In this document: in pieces, positions 9,201 through 16,640 of the stretch
How the letters are laid out: every line of letters starts with the position of its first letter
Position numbering within the stretch: the stretch's first letter is position 1
NCBI GenBank assembly: GCA_964468205.1
Contig: CAYXVG010000084.1
Span: forward strand, 1 to 21,035
Source of the DNA: CAWELS01 sp964468205
GTDB lineage: Bacteria > Acidobacteriota > Terriglobia > Bryobacterales > Bryobacteraceae
Direction of reading: 5' to 3'
Length of the DNA: 21,035 bases
The notes under the pieces: generated by a model
Seen by the model: the letters and a program-made list of their open reading frames with translations, nothing else
Told to the model about the DNA's origin: nothing
Databases searched by the model: none
Program-made: the position numbers and the translations under genes

Positions 9201-9623
9201 TTCGGAGTTGTCGGTCTGCATGAGCGGAGTAAAGGAGCCCTCCACGGTCACGGACTCGGTGACCTCGCCGACCTGCAAGGTCACATTGATGCTGGTCGTC
9301 GACGCCGTACCAACATTGACGGGCTGCTGTGTGTGGCGTTTAAACCCAATTGATTCCACTGCAAGTTCGTAGTCACCCACTGGCACATTCCCGAGGACGA
9401 AAACGCCAGCCTCGGTAGTCTGCGTCGCTAGCTGCTGACCGGTCGACAGGTTCGTTGCCATAACATCGGCGCTAGGAATAACGGATCCAGTCTGATCGGT
9501 GACCACCCCCCGGAGCGAGCCGGCAGTTGCCTGGGCCCAAGCGACCCCCGCGAATCCTGTCAAAGAGACCACGAGCAGAACGATGTTAGCCCATACCGAA
9601 GCACGAAACCTTAAATAGGACAT
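6207..9623 (-). CDS. Oar-like TonB-dependent receptor with N-terminal carboxypeptidase-regulatory domain
   Basis: The protein has 1138 aa. The ATG at 9623 has GGAGG seven bases upstream. The signal peptide ends at AWA-QAT (residue 30). Residues 34-115 are a carboxypeptidase-regulatory domain (GSLRGVVTDQTGSVIPSADV, then GVFVLGNVPVGDYELAVESIGF). A plug follows, and then a long outer-membrane beta-barrel ending in FALKFNF, with the terminal aromatic residue expected for barrel assembly. The layout is that of the Oar/OmpA-related receptors greatly expanded in Acidobacteriota. These import or bind large ligands, generally presumed to be glycans or peptides, using TonB energy. No SusD partner is present, as is usual for this type. 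The regulator lies 75 nt upstream on the same strand and the periplasmic enzymes lie downstream. Unlike SusC, its ligand cannot be predicted from the sequence. Confidence 0.93.
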   Translation of the reverse strand: MSYLRFRASVWANIVLLVVSLTGFAGVAWAQATAGSLRGVVTDQTGSVIPSADVMATNLSTGQQLATQTTEAGVFVLGNVPVGDYELAVESIGFKRHTQQPVNVGTASTTSINVTLQVGEVTESVTVEGSFTPLMQTDNSEVSTVMERKMVIDLPLDLGGRTATAGASGRRQIEAFIYLTPGITGDQWNKHFLGSPMHSSQAVVDGIPHALQESPGLTGRTSPPFEAVEEFKVATTMYPADTGRGFGVVNYTMKSGTNEWHGNAFWFVRNDKLDASGFFNDERPIVRQNEFGGTIGGPILKNKLFVAGAYQGFRRRGGATSRGTQTIPTAAFRNGDFSELRTPAGAQIPIFDPRSNRPDGQGGIVRDPFPNNIIPGSQISRVAADVMSAMPEPDRPGIVDNWNDRSKIPTDDDVYSTKVDYNVSEKHRVSFSMWRVDLGQNRFAAWGEDSILDTGFGTFFTGGGYRVNYDFTVRPTLLNHFAWGYSNSDKDRIGNFESPGNVFNIPNIPTDVEQVSSFQVPGYLAIGNAGGGPDITKDSANIFTDTVTWIKGRHNIKFGGEFWSQRFSRFDGRQAAGIFQFNRQSTSQPNSPNFSNWGDSVASMLVGDVFSSERLVNPIDAIYDTNYLAFFAEDKFQVSQKLTLSLGLRYDLPWSIKERNENISAIDFNLANPNAGGLPGAYVFGNDRIRPDLDTTQWAPRLAMAYRWNEKTVIRAGFGLIYAQTNALVSGMELGGSSLLAGFFDRSNPRSLDQGITPAYSLDDGPPPFEGTLPNLDPGIKVGDVADWIDPDGGKAAYTTNFNFTIQRELPFGLFTDLAYVGAKGTNLPSKLDNPNQVGTEYLGLGSLLNANINSPGAIEAGFTSPYPGFNGTVSQSLRRFPQYTNLVIHASPVGNHTYHSFQAKVQKRFSHGLSFLVAYTLSKTISDTQGNAWANIESAARDTGNRGLEKAVAPFDQGHNLSVNFVYELPGSTLTGAKGALLKGWQLSGSVLYQNGVPLSISGGPSLPLFNGGNRPNRVSGVDRFTGVSKGDFDPAQDLLLNINAFSQPAPFTYGDVSRTEPDLRGFSFWNESLSLVKRTYIREQMNVEFRAEFFSIFNRVVFTNPASNANNAQSFGRVSGQANTPRTIQFALKFNF

Positions 9624-9679
9624 TCCCTACCTCCCACGGGAAGCCTACCCGAAGTTACTGAAGGAGTGTGAGTTAATAT

Positions 9680-9710
9680 TTACCAGGTAACGGTTGCATT
9701 AATCGTTACC
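9680..9710. promoter_or_regulatory. Inverted-repeat cluster before the receptor gene, candidate operator
   Basis: TTACC-A-GGTAA (9680-9690) is a perfect palindrome around one base. GGTAACG (9686-9692) is mirrored exactly by CGTTACC (9704-9710) across an 11-nt spacer. Three half-sites thus overlap the last codons and stop of the regulator gene and lie 57 bp or more upstream of the receptor ATG. No U-tract follows on the minus strand, so a terminator is less likely than a protein-binding site. A related site occurs at 11387-11413. The binding protein is unknown. Confidence 0.4.
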
Positions 9711-11093
9711 AGACGGGGATAGTGACGTAGGAAGAACACTGCGGCGGGCGACCAGCGTTGTTCTTGATGCCTGATCCTTAAGGATTTCCGTCTTCACAAC
9801 GGCCTGAAAATGTTCAGGTAACGTCCCGCCAAAGGCGTTGACGAGTCTGTCCATGGAGTTTGCATTCGTGACGAACTGTGTCGCGCCCAGAGTACCCTCG
9901 GTCCAGAGACCGGCGAGTACGACAATCTTCTTGGCCGGGTTCAAGCTTGGTAGAACGGAAATCAATGCATAATCAAACAGCCGAACGCCCGATTGCTCGT
10001 CAACCACGGGAGCGAAGGAAGAGGGTTCACCCGGAAGTGGCTGGTGGTTCACGATCTCTCCATCTCCAAAACTGAACGGCTGATTGCCGCACAGTTCCGA
10101 GAGATCCTTGTTGCCGTAGGGCGAACCAAGGAACAATACATTGCGGACTTTGAAATCATCCAGCCACAGCAGCCGGCTGGATTTGACCTCGATGTGTGCG
10201 CCTGACGATTCAAAAAGCCGCGTCAGAAGGTGAACCGACTGCACCTCTCCCACCGCGGTCATGTTCGTGTTGTAGAAGAGACTATCCGCGCTGAGGGCGC
10301 TGGCGCTCAAATGCGGCCTGATTTCCGGAGTTATGCTGACCTTGGCTCCCGTCGGACCTGAGGAGTGACCCGTGTAGCGATAGTAATCGCCATCCGGACT
10401 CATCAAGAATACGGCGTTGGTGAAAGCGAGGACCGTCGGCGAGCTGTCGGTCAGGAGGGTTCCCCAGAGGGCATTGAGCGAAGAATCCGACTTTGCTTCT
10501 GGCGAAGCGACCCGCGCCGATTGGGATTCCACCCCGACCAAATGGGCAAGAACAAAACCAATCGCTGCTCCAGCAAGAAGCAGAGCGAGCACCAAAATCG
10601 CTCGAGAGCGCCGCCTCCCTCCCTCTCGCGTCGGGTCAGTTCCCCGCTCACGCCGTTCGTAACTGCTCTGCTCCGGCGGATCACGTTCTTCACCGGACCG
10701 AGGGTCCCCCGCATCGGGCCCTTCGGCGTGTGCCGCAGGGTCCCGGCGCGAGAAACGCGGAATGTAGTGACCTTTTGGGATTTCTATCAATATGGCATCG
10801 TCGGCGCCGTCTCCAGCGTAGTAGCCTTTTAGGCGCCCTCGAAGCCTGTGTGCCTGGACACGAACAACTGTGTCGATGCGGCCGTCAAAATCACTCCGGC
10901 GGTGAAACACGTCGGTGGCAATGGTCGACTCTTTTATTTCTTCTTCCCGGCCCTCGATGGCTTTCAGGGTTACGAATTTCAGAAAGTCCTGCTGGCCTGT
11001 GGCGCCTCGGAAAGAGCGGGACCCCAAGATCAATTCCAGTTGGTTGCGAACCTCCTCTGAGGACGGGGAGGATCTCCTAAGAAGCACACCCAT
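9699..11093 (-). CDS. Membrane-anchored winged-helix-type regulator with periplasmic sensor domain
   Basis: The protein has 464 aa. The ATG at 11093 is the first possible start, since an in-frame TAA lies two codons upstream; no strong Shine-Dalgarno sequence is seen. Residues 12-115 match a DNA-binding-type module common in Acidobacteriota (FLKFVTLKAIEGREEEIKES, then TDVFHRRSDFDGRIDTVVRV, HRLRGRLKGYY and IEIPKGHYIPRF). A charged, probably disordered linker (116-163) and one transmembrane helix (about 164-186, ILVLALLLAGAAIGFVLAHL) follow, then about 275 residues that should lie in the periplasm. The layout resembles ToxR/CadC one-component regulators. It sits directly upstream of the TonB-dependent receptor and divergent from the Gfo/TPR unit, so it probably senses a periplasmic signal and controls one or both. 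The signal is unknown. Confidence 0.82.
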   Translation of the reverse strand: MGVLLRRSSPSSEEVRNQLELILGSRSFRGATGQQDFLKFVTLKAIEGREEEIKESTIATDVFHRRSDFDGRIDTVVRVQAHRLRGRLKGYYAGDGADDAILIEIPKGHYIPRFSRRDPAAHAEGPDAGDPRSGEERDPPEQSSYERRERGTDPTREGGRRRSRAILVLALLLAGAAIGFVLAHLVGVESQSARVASPEAKSDSSLNALWGTLLTDSSPTVLAFTNAVFLMSPDGDYYRYTGHSSGPTGAKVSITPEIRPHLSASALSADSLFYNTNMTAVGEVQSVHLLTRLFESSGAHIEVKSSRLLWLDDFKVRNVLFLGSPYGNKDLSELCGNQPFSFGDGEIVNHQPLPGEPSSFAPVVDEQSGVRLFDYALISVLPSLNPAKKIVVLAGLWTEGTLGATQFVTNANSMDRLVNAFGGTLPEHFQAVVKTEILKDQASRTTLVARRSVLPTSLSPSGND

Positions 11094-11330
11094 AGATTAT
11101 GATCTTTCCGGCCCTTGGCCGATCTGCGACTCTTTCGCCGCCCCGCCACGAACCCTGATACGAACTTGGAGGGAGGAACTGGAGACGACCGGACCCGAGC
11201 AAATCCCCCCTCACCGGCGATCTCGGCGGGATTTCACCCGCCCCTAAATAATATCAAAACTACACTGAAATGCTAGCGACACTCTTGCACTCCTCATAAT
11301 GTTATCTGTTTGGCCGTCCGAATGATCCCT

Positions 11331-11342
11331 CATGCCGGCATG
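11331..11342. repeat. Perfect 12-bp palindrome in the divergent promoter region
   Basis: CATGCCGGCATG reads the same on both strands. It lies about 155 bp upstream of the plus-strand oxidoreductase start and 238 bp from the regulator start. Its position in a divergent promoter region makes a dimer-binding operator possible, but a single copy does not prove it. Confidence 0.4.
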
Positions 11343-11386
11343 TCAAGAATCACGCTCGTGCCCGCCGATGGTTCATTCATTGCCTG

Positions 11387-11413
11387 AGGTAACCGTTTCC
11401 CGGGACTGTTAAC
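11387..11413. promoter_or_regulatory. Candidate operator related to the site before the receptor gene
   Basis: AGGTAACCGTT (11387-11397) matches AGGTAACGGTT at 9685-9695 in ten of eleven positions. Both are followed by an inverted GTTAAC or GTTACC arm: 14 nt after GGTAAC here (11408-11413) and 13 nt after it at the other site. The two sites lie before the two transcription units flanking the regulator, which would fit one shared regulator. The second arm here is imperfect. Confidence 0.35.
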
Positions 11414-11497
11414 TACATCTCGGAGCTAATCGCCGCTACACTTGAATTGCTGGTGATTCGCTCATCATCAGACGCTCAAATTCCTTGGGGGGCCATC

Positions 11498-12859
11498 ATG
11501 GGCCAGATACACCGACGACAGTTCATCAACGTGGGACTAGCTCCGATTGTCGTTCCGCCTTCCACCCTCGGGCTTGGTAAAGCCGTTTCCCCGAGTGACC
11601 GAATAACGCTCGGATTCATCGGAACAGGTCTTCATGGTGTAAGGATCAATCTGAATTGGCCCGGAACCGCAAGCAAGCCTGGCGCCGGAATGCTACATCA
11701 ACCCGATGCTCAGGTAGTGGCGCTTTGTGATGTCGACCAGCGCCACCTCACCTATGCGGAGAACATTGTCAACAAGAAATACGGCCACCGGGGCGTCTCG
11801 GTCTACCGGGACTTCAGGGAGATTATTGAGCGCGATGACATTGACGCCGTGGTAGTGTCCACACCGGACCACTGGCATGTCATTCCGTCGGTAATGGCAG
11901 CCCGGGCCGGGAAAGACGTCTTCTGCGAGAAACCGCTCACACTCACCGTGGAGGAAGGACGTATCCTTTGCGATACGGTGAACAAACACAAGACGATATC
12001 GATGACGGGCACCGAGAACCGCAGTCGCACCGACTGGTTGCTTTGTTGCGAGGCGGTTCGCAATGGCGCTGTCGGCAAACTTCACACCATGCGCGTTTCG
12101 TTGCCCAGGGGACACCGCTACTGCAGCGTTCATCCCAACGGATTCCCGATCGAGGACCGGACGCTTCCTCTGGAATTCAAACCACAACCTCCTCCTGAGT
12201 GGCTCGACTACGAAATGTGGCTCGGCCCGGCTCCCGAAGCGTTCTACACTCCGGATCGCTGCCACTGGAACTTCCGTTGGATCCTAAGCTACTCTGGCGG
12301 TCACCTTACCGATTGGGGCGGCCATCTGATCGATCTTGCGCAAGCCGCCAACGACGCCGAGGAATCTGGTCCCGTGAGCGTAGAAGGCCAGGGCGTTTTC
12401 CTGGAGCACAGTCTCTACGACACGGCCACCGATTGGGAAATCACCTACGAATATGCCAATGGAGTGAGGCTGATCTGCACGAGCGGTAAGCCTGGTTTCC
12501 GGTTTGAGGGCGCCGACGGCTGGGTCGCATTCGACTTTCCAGAAAAGGGCTTACGGGCAAGCTCCGAGGAGATCCTCCAGTACAATGTCGGCAGCGGGAC
12601 GACCAAGATCCGGACGAACGCTGGAGGAGAGCGGCGCGACTTCCTCGACTGTGTGAAGAGCCGGAGGCCGGCCTACGCACCCTTCGAAGTTGGCCACCGT
12701 TCCGCGACCGTGTGTCACCTCGGTAACATTGCGATGAAGCTCGGTAGGAAACTCCGGTGGGATCCAGACAAAGAGCGATTCGAGAATGACGAAGCCGCAA
12801 ACTGGATGCTTTCCCGGCCGGTCCGAGCCCCTTGGAGGCGTTACCTATACGGTCAATGA
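11498..12859 (+). CDS. Gfo/Idh/MocA family oxidoreductase, Tat-exported (third copy)
   Basis: The protein has 453 aa from the ATG at 11498. The frame is open from 11447, but only this start places the twin-arginine signal (HRRQFINVGLAPIVVP) at the N-terminus. A G-run just before it may serve weakly as ribosome-binding site. The Rossmann motif GFIGTGLHG lies at 39-47, ALCDVD at 76-81, STPDHWH at 121-127, and an intact CEKPLT at 143-148. GGHLTDWGGHLIDLAQ (267-282) is the catalytic Asp/His region. It belongs to the same broad group as the two minus-strand copies but is divergent from them and has its own promoter region. It leads a unit of three exported TPR genes, the first 60 nt downstream. 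It may act on the same sugar or a breakdown product; that is inference. Confidence 0.9.
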   Translation: MGQIHRRQFINVGLAPIVVPPSTLGLGKAVSPSDRITLGFIGTGLHGVRINLNWPGTASKPGAGMLHQPDAQVVALCDVDQRHLTYAENIVNKKYGHRGVSVYRDFREIIERDDIDAVVVSTPDHWHVIPSVMAARAGKDVFCEKPLTLTVEEGRILCDTVNKHKTISMTGTENRSRTDWLLCCEAVRNGAVGKLHTMRVSLPRGHRYCSVHPNGFPIEDRTLPLEFKPQPPPEWLDYEMWLGPAPEAFYTPDRCHWNFRWILSYSGGHLTDWGGHLIDLAQAANDAEESGPVSVEGQGVFLEHSLYDTATDWEITYEYANGVRLICTSGKPGFRFEGADGWVAFDFPEKGLRASSEEILQYNVGSGTTKIRTNAGGERRDFLDCVKSRRPAYAPFEVGHRSATVCHLGNIAMKLGRKLRWDPDKERFENDEAANWMLSRPVRAPWRRYLYGQ

Positions 12860-12919
12860 GTACAGCTCGTCCCTTCTACCGCCAAGGGTCGCACACTCTG
12901 TAAGACTGAGAGTACCGAC

Positions 12920-13906
12920 TTGAAACGAACCCACATACCGGGCTTTCGACATTTGCTTGTCGCCTTTGTTGGCACGATCATCTGTGCGCAATGGTCAAGT
13001 CTAAGCGCACAGGTTCAATTCCCCAACAGGATGCCAGAACAGGAAATGGCCCTGCCGCAGATATCCGGAGGAGAGGCTGCGCGAAGGCTGCATGACTTGA
13101 TGCTTCGTGGACGATGGGAGGCTGCGTCGAGTTTAGCCGAAGAAGCAAGCGTAGCCTCCTCCAGCGATCCGATGCTGCAGTATCTTCATGGGGTCTTGCG
13201 TTTCCATGAAGGTGACAGGCTAGGAGCGCTTCTTTCATTTCGACGGGCAGAGAAGCTCGGCCTCGATCATGGCTACTTACATCTCGCGCTTGGGCTCGCA
13301 TATTACGATGTCAACCAGTTCGTGCTCTTTCGGCAGCAGATGGACCGAGTCATTGAACTCGAACCGGAGAATCCGGACCCTCACTTCCGCATTGGCAGGT
13401 ACTTCGAAGCGGTAAAGAACGATTTCGACGAAGCAATCATTCATTTCACCCGGGCCATCGGACGCGATGAAGATCATTACGAGAGCCACTACTTCCGCGG
13501 TTATTGTTTGTCGATACTGCAGATGGACGAGGACGCCCGGAAGGCCTTTCAAATGGCTATCGAGGCGGCGAATCGTTCGGGTGCAGACTATGCGCCGCCA
13601 TACGCTGGAATGGCGAAACTCGCGCTGAAGTCCTCTCCGGATGCAGCGGTTCAATGGGCGAGGAGTGCAGTGGAGATCGATGCGTCCTCGCCGGAGCATC
13701 GCTATATTCTGGCGCTCGCATACGAGCAGGCCGGCGACGCTGATAAGGCCATGGAACAACTCGAGCAGGCAGTGCGGTTAGCCCCGGACCATCCCGAGAC
13801 CCGTTTTCGCCTGTCTCGACTCTACCGTCAAGAAGGCAGGACCAAGGAAGCCCGGGAGGAACTGGCGGTCTTTAGGGATCTGATTGGAGCCTATGGCGAT
13901 CAGTAA
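12920..13906 (+). CDS. Exported TPR-repeat protein, 328 aa
   Basis: A TTG at 12920 is taken as start because it alone opens a signal peptide (MKRTHIPGFRHLLVAFVGTI, cleavage after SLSA-Q, about residue 30); the Shine-Dalgarno sequence is weak. From about residue 50 to the end the protein is a run of TPR helices, with typical units such as LHLALGLAYYDVNQFVLFRQ, PHFRIGRYFEAVKNDFDEAI, HRYILALAYEQAGDADKAME and TRFRLSRLYRQEGRTKEARE. No enzyme domain is present. TPR arrays bind other proteins, so a periplasmic scaffold or assembly role is likely. Its 3' end overlaps the next gene by 14 nt, suggesting translational coupling. The unit continues through two more TPR genes. Confidence 0.87.
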   Translation: MKRTHIPGFRHLLVAFVGTIICAQWSSLSAQVQFPNRMPEQEMALPQISGGEAARRLHDLMLRGRWEAASSLAEEASVASSSDPMLQYLHGVLRFHEGDRLGALLSFRRAEKLGLDHGYLHLALGLAYYDVNQFVLFRQQMDRVIELEPENPDPHFRIGRYFEAVKNDFDEAIIHFTRAIGRDEDHYESHYFRGYCLSILQMDEDARKAFQMAIEAANRSGADYAPPYAGMAKLALKSSPDAAVQWARSAVEIDASSPEHRYILALAYEQAGDADKAMEQLEQAVRLAPDHPETRFRLSRLYRQEGRTKEAREELAVFRDLIGAYGDQ

Positions 13907-14669
13907 GCACACCGCCTTACTGGGTGTTGTCGCAGTCCTGCTGCCAGCCATGGGGCTATACGCTCAGTTCGGCGTCTTCCGCAATCTGGGTTACACACCT
14001 CAGGCAAAAACACAGCAGGAGTATGATCTTTTCCTCGAAATCGCGGCGGAGACGGTGGATCTGAAACGAATCGAAAAGGTGGATCTCTTCGCCGCCGCGT
14101 ACCCCCAGTCCGAATTGTTGGGCCAGGCCTATCAGTACCAGTTGACGAGCTACCGGTCCACGGATAACTTCGTTGGCGTTCTCCTGGCCGGTGAAAAGGT
14201 CTTGTCCCTGCTCCCGGACAATGTCGAGGCATTGATCACGTTGGCGGAAGCGATCCCCAACGGCACTGCGGGACGGACGGACGCGGAGCAACTCATCGAC
14301 CGGGCGGAACAGTATGCGAACAAGTCTCTCGAAGTTATAGAACGCACCCACATACCCCGGGAGATTCCGTATGCCGACTGGAAGCGTTATCGTCGTACTT
14401 TGGAGGCGAGAGCCCATGAGGCGCTTGGGCACATAGCGGCGAAGCGCGGGCGGCTGAATATTGCGGTCGTGGAGTTCGAGACAGCCGTGCGTTTAAATCC
14501 GGAACCCGCTGGCACGCAGCATTTCCGTTTAGGGGTCGCATACGTGTGGATTGGCCGGACTGAAGAGGCAAAGAACGCGTTGACAAGGGCGGCCGAGTTG
14601 GGACCTGCAAGGATTCGTGTGCTGGCGCAGCGGGAATTGATGGCCCTGGAGGGGCGAAAGTCGAAATGA
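13893..14669 (+). CDS. Exported TPR-like protein, 258 aa
   Basis: The ATG at 13893 is chosen over a TTG at 13884. It has GGAG close upstream and opens a signal peptide (MAISKHTALLGVVAVLLPAM, cleavage after LYA-Q, about residue 25). The middle has degenerate helical repeats (EYDLFLEIAAETVDLKRIEK and SELLGQAYQYQLTSYRSTDN). The C-terminal part has clearer TPR units (AHEALGHIAAKRGRLNIAVV and HFRLGVAYVWIGRTEEAKNA). No catalytic motif is seen. It overlaps the TPR gene before it by 14 nt and the one after it by 4 nt (ATGA), so the three are translationally coupled. An adaptor or scaffold function in the periplasm is a reasonable guess only. Confidence 0.85.
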   Translation: MAISKHTALLGVVAVLLPAMGLYAQFGVFRNLGYTPQAKTQQEYDLFLEIAAETVDLKRIEKVDLFAAAYPQSELLGQAYQYQLTSYRSTDNFVGVLLAGEKVLSLLPDNVEALITLAEAIPNGTAGRTDAEQLIDRAEQYANKSLEVIERTHIPREIPYADWKRYRRTLEARAHEALGHIAAKRGRLNIAVVEFETAVRLNPEPAGTQHFRLGVAYVWIGRTEEAKNALTRAAELGPARIRVLAQRELMALEGRKSK

Positions 14670-16585
14670 TCCGCGCCGGGTATGTCCTCATTTTTGGAAC
14701 GGTGTTGTGGGTGTCGAGTACCAACGTGGCGCTCTCGCAGACGCCTGAGACGCTTGCTCAAGAAGCGTCCGCCGCCATGCGTTCGAAGAATTACTCCCTT
14801 GCGGCGCAGCGATACCAGAACCTTGTGAAGTTGATGCCGCAAGCCGGAGAACTGCACAGCAATCTTGGGCTGGCTTACTTCTTCGATGGGCGCCCAGACC
14901 TTGCAGAGCAGAGCTTTCGAGAGGCTCTGCGGCATGCTCCAAACCTGTTCGTGCCCAACTTTTTTCTCGGGCGCATCTTCTTCGAAACCTCTCGCTTCGA
15001 CGAGGCCGTCAAATTCCTTGAGACTGCCTATCGCGTCGGACAGAACACGGAGATGGTTACCCGCTTTCTGGCCGCAAGTCTCGTCGGAATCGGCCGGCAT
15101 GGTGAGGCGATCGAGTATTATCTCAAGCTACTCAGGAAGAACCCGGCTGACATCGAGTCTCTCTACGCGGTTTCACGCCTCTATATGGCGCTTGGGCAGC
15201 AAGCCTACAACCGGCTGAAAGACTTCCCTGAGTCCGCCTTCTACACCCTGGTTGACGCCGAATTCAACGCGGAACGGCCGCGATGGTTCGAAGTGGCGAA
15301 GAAACGCTATCAGGAGGCAATTCAGACAGCTCCCAACACGCCAGACCTCCGTACTTCGTTCGGAATGTTCCTCCTGCGGTCCGGGGACCTGGAACCCGCG
15401 CGGAGTGCCTTCCAGGAGGAACTGACGGTCGATGAAAACAGCTATGAAGCGCTCTTCGGATTAGGAGTTGTGGAATTATGTTCTGGAGATCCGGTCTCGG
15501 CTGCCCGCCGGATTGAGGCTGCCGCTGCGAACCGGCCGGAGTTCTTCGATCCACTGCCTCAGTTGCCAATTCCCCAGTCTTGCTCCGTCCAGACACTCGA
15601 CACTACGAAGCTAGGCGGATCCGAGGCGAAGACTGGCTTTGGTGCTGCCTATTTGGCCGCCATGGCTGATCTCAAAGCCGGCATCCAAGTTCAACCTTCG
15701 CGGATTTCAGAGGTTCGCAATCTGTTGAATGAGATCTCAGGACGGACAACGGCTTCTATGGAATCGCAGGCAACCAACTCAGTCAATCTTGCTCTCGACC
15801 TTCTTCGGAAGAAACGATTTGAGAACGGCATCCCCCTGCTTCGTTTGGAAGCGAAGAAGAACCTTGCTGACCCGGAGATTGGTCCGGAGTTTGTTCGCGC
15901 AATATCCCTGGCGGGGAGCCCTGAAGACCTTCTCTTTCTTCACCTGAATGAGTCGCCAAAGAGCGCGGAGTACCTGTATCGGACCGGCGCGGGTTTCAAG
16001 CGGCTGGCGCTTGAAACCATGGAACGGTTGGTGGAAGTTGCGCCGGAGTCCGCCAGAGCGCATCAACTGCTCGGAGACAGCCACCTCGGCCGGGAGCAGT
16101 TCAGAGACGCAGTGCAGGAGTACCGGCAAGCGGCTGACGCGCGCCCTAACGATGGCGAGCTCAAATACTCTTTGGCAGAGGCATACTGCGGCATCCCGGA
16201 ATACGAGGAGGCCCTGAAGGTTCTCGAAGAAGTCCTCGCGCTAGATCCGCGGCACGCCGACGCGGCCTTGCTCAAAGGCTCCAGCCTCCTTGCCCTACGA
16301 AAACCCGATGAGGCGTTAGGGGCTCTGGAACTCGCGATCAGCTTAGACCCCGGGCTTCTTGATGCGCACGCGCTCCTCGGAGAATCGCTGGCTCTATTGG
16401 GACGCACTGAACGTGCGATCCATCATCTTCAACTCGCCGCCGAATCTGACGAGGACGGTGCGCTCCACTACAGACTGTTCAGCCTGTATCGCAAACTTGG
16501 TAAGACCGACTTGGCGAATGCGGCCAGGGCCAAATCGCTGGAATTGCGAAAGCTAGCTGCTGAAAAAGAGCAGTCCAACCAATGA
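14666..16585 (+). CDS. Exported long TPR-repeat protein, 639 aa
   Basis: The ATG at 14666 overlaps the stop of the preceding gene as ATGA, with a GGAGGGG stretch about a dozen bases upstream. The signal peptide (MIRAGYVLIFGTVLWVSSTN, cleavage after ALS-Q, about residue 25) is followed by TPR units to the C-terminus. Examples are LHSNLGLAYFFDGRPDLAEQ, PNFFLGRIFFETSRFDEAVK and LKYSLAEAYCGIPEYEEALK, ending with YRLFSLYRKLGKTDLANAAR. A less regular section around residues 290-420 separates N- and C-terminal arrays. It resembles TPR proteins that in Acidobacteriota often accompany CRTAC1/FG-GAP proteins, and such a gene faces it from the opposite strand just downstream. Likely a large periplasmic protein-binding scaffold; partner unknown. 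Confidence 0.88.
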   Translation: MIRAGYVLIFGTVLWVSSTNVALSQTPETLAQEASAAMRSKNYSLAAQRYQNLVKLMPQAGELHSNLGLAYFFDGRPDLAEQSFREALRHAPNLFVPNFFLGRIFFETSRFDEAVKFLETAYRVGQNTEMVTRFLAASLVGIGRHGEAIEYYLKLLRKNPADIESLYAVSRLYMALGQQAYNRLKDFPESAFYTLVDAEFNAERPRWFEVAKKRYQEAIQTAPNTPDLRTSFGMFLLRSGDLEPARSAFQEELTVDENSYEALFGLGVVELCSGDPVSAARRIEAAAANRPEFFDPLPQLPIPQSCSVQTLDTTKLGGSEAKTGFGAAYLAAMADLKAGIQVQPSRISEVRNLLNEISGRTTASMESQATNSVNLALDLLRKKRFENGIPLLRLEAKKNLADPEIGPEFVRAISLAGSPEDLLFLHLNESPKSAEYLYRTGAGFKRLALETMERLVEVAPESARAHQLLGDSHLGREQFRDAVQEYRQAADARPNDGELKYSLAEAYCGIPEYEEALKVLEEVLALDPRHADAALLKGSSLLALRKPDEALGALELAISLDPGLLDAHALLGESLALLGRTERAIHHLQLAAESDEDGALHYRLFSLYRKLGKTDLANAARAKSLELRKLAAEKEQSNQ

Positions 16586-16588
16586 GGG

Positions 16589-16623
16589 CCGGCAATCCCG
16601 CAGAATCGAAATCTGCCTGCCGG
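16589..16623. terminator. Hairpin between convergent genes, possible bidirectional terminator
   Basis: CCGGCA (16589-16594) pairs with TGCCGG (16618-16623), and inside it GCAGA (16600-16604) pairs with TCTGC (16612-16616). It lies between two facing stop codons, the usual place for a shared terminator. No clear T-run follows on either strand and the stem is interrupted, so it is a moderate candidate. Confidence 0.45.
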
Positions 16624-16640
16624 TGAGGCGGTTCTGGTTG

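Larger units (their letters stand above)
11094..11497. promoter_or_regulatory. Divergent intergenic region between the regulator and the Gfo/TPR unit
   Basis: About 400 bp without a gene. It should carry promoters for both directions. An AT-rich patch (about 11245-11275) offers a minus-strand TATTAT at 11253-11248 as a weak -10 for the regulator. TTGCAC at 11285-11290 followed by CATAAT/TTATCT is a poor plus-strand candidate with wrong spacing. A 12-bp palindrome (11331-11342) and a GGTAAC-type site (11387-11413) lie nearer the plus-strand gene. No small gene is convincing here. Confidence 0.5.

Noticed and set aside
9686..9710. Hairpin at the regulator stop codon as a terminator
   Set aside because: The 7-bp stem is only moderately G/C-rich, has an 11-nt loop and no T-run. 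An operator is the better reading.
14387..15100. Minus-strand open frame of 237 codons inside the TPR operon
   Set aside because: It straddles two real overlapping genes on the plus strand and has no domain or ribosome-binding site.
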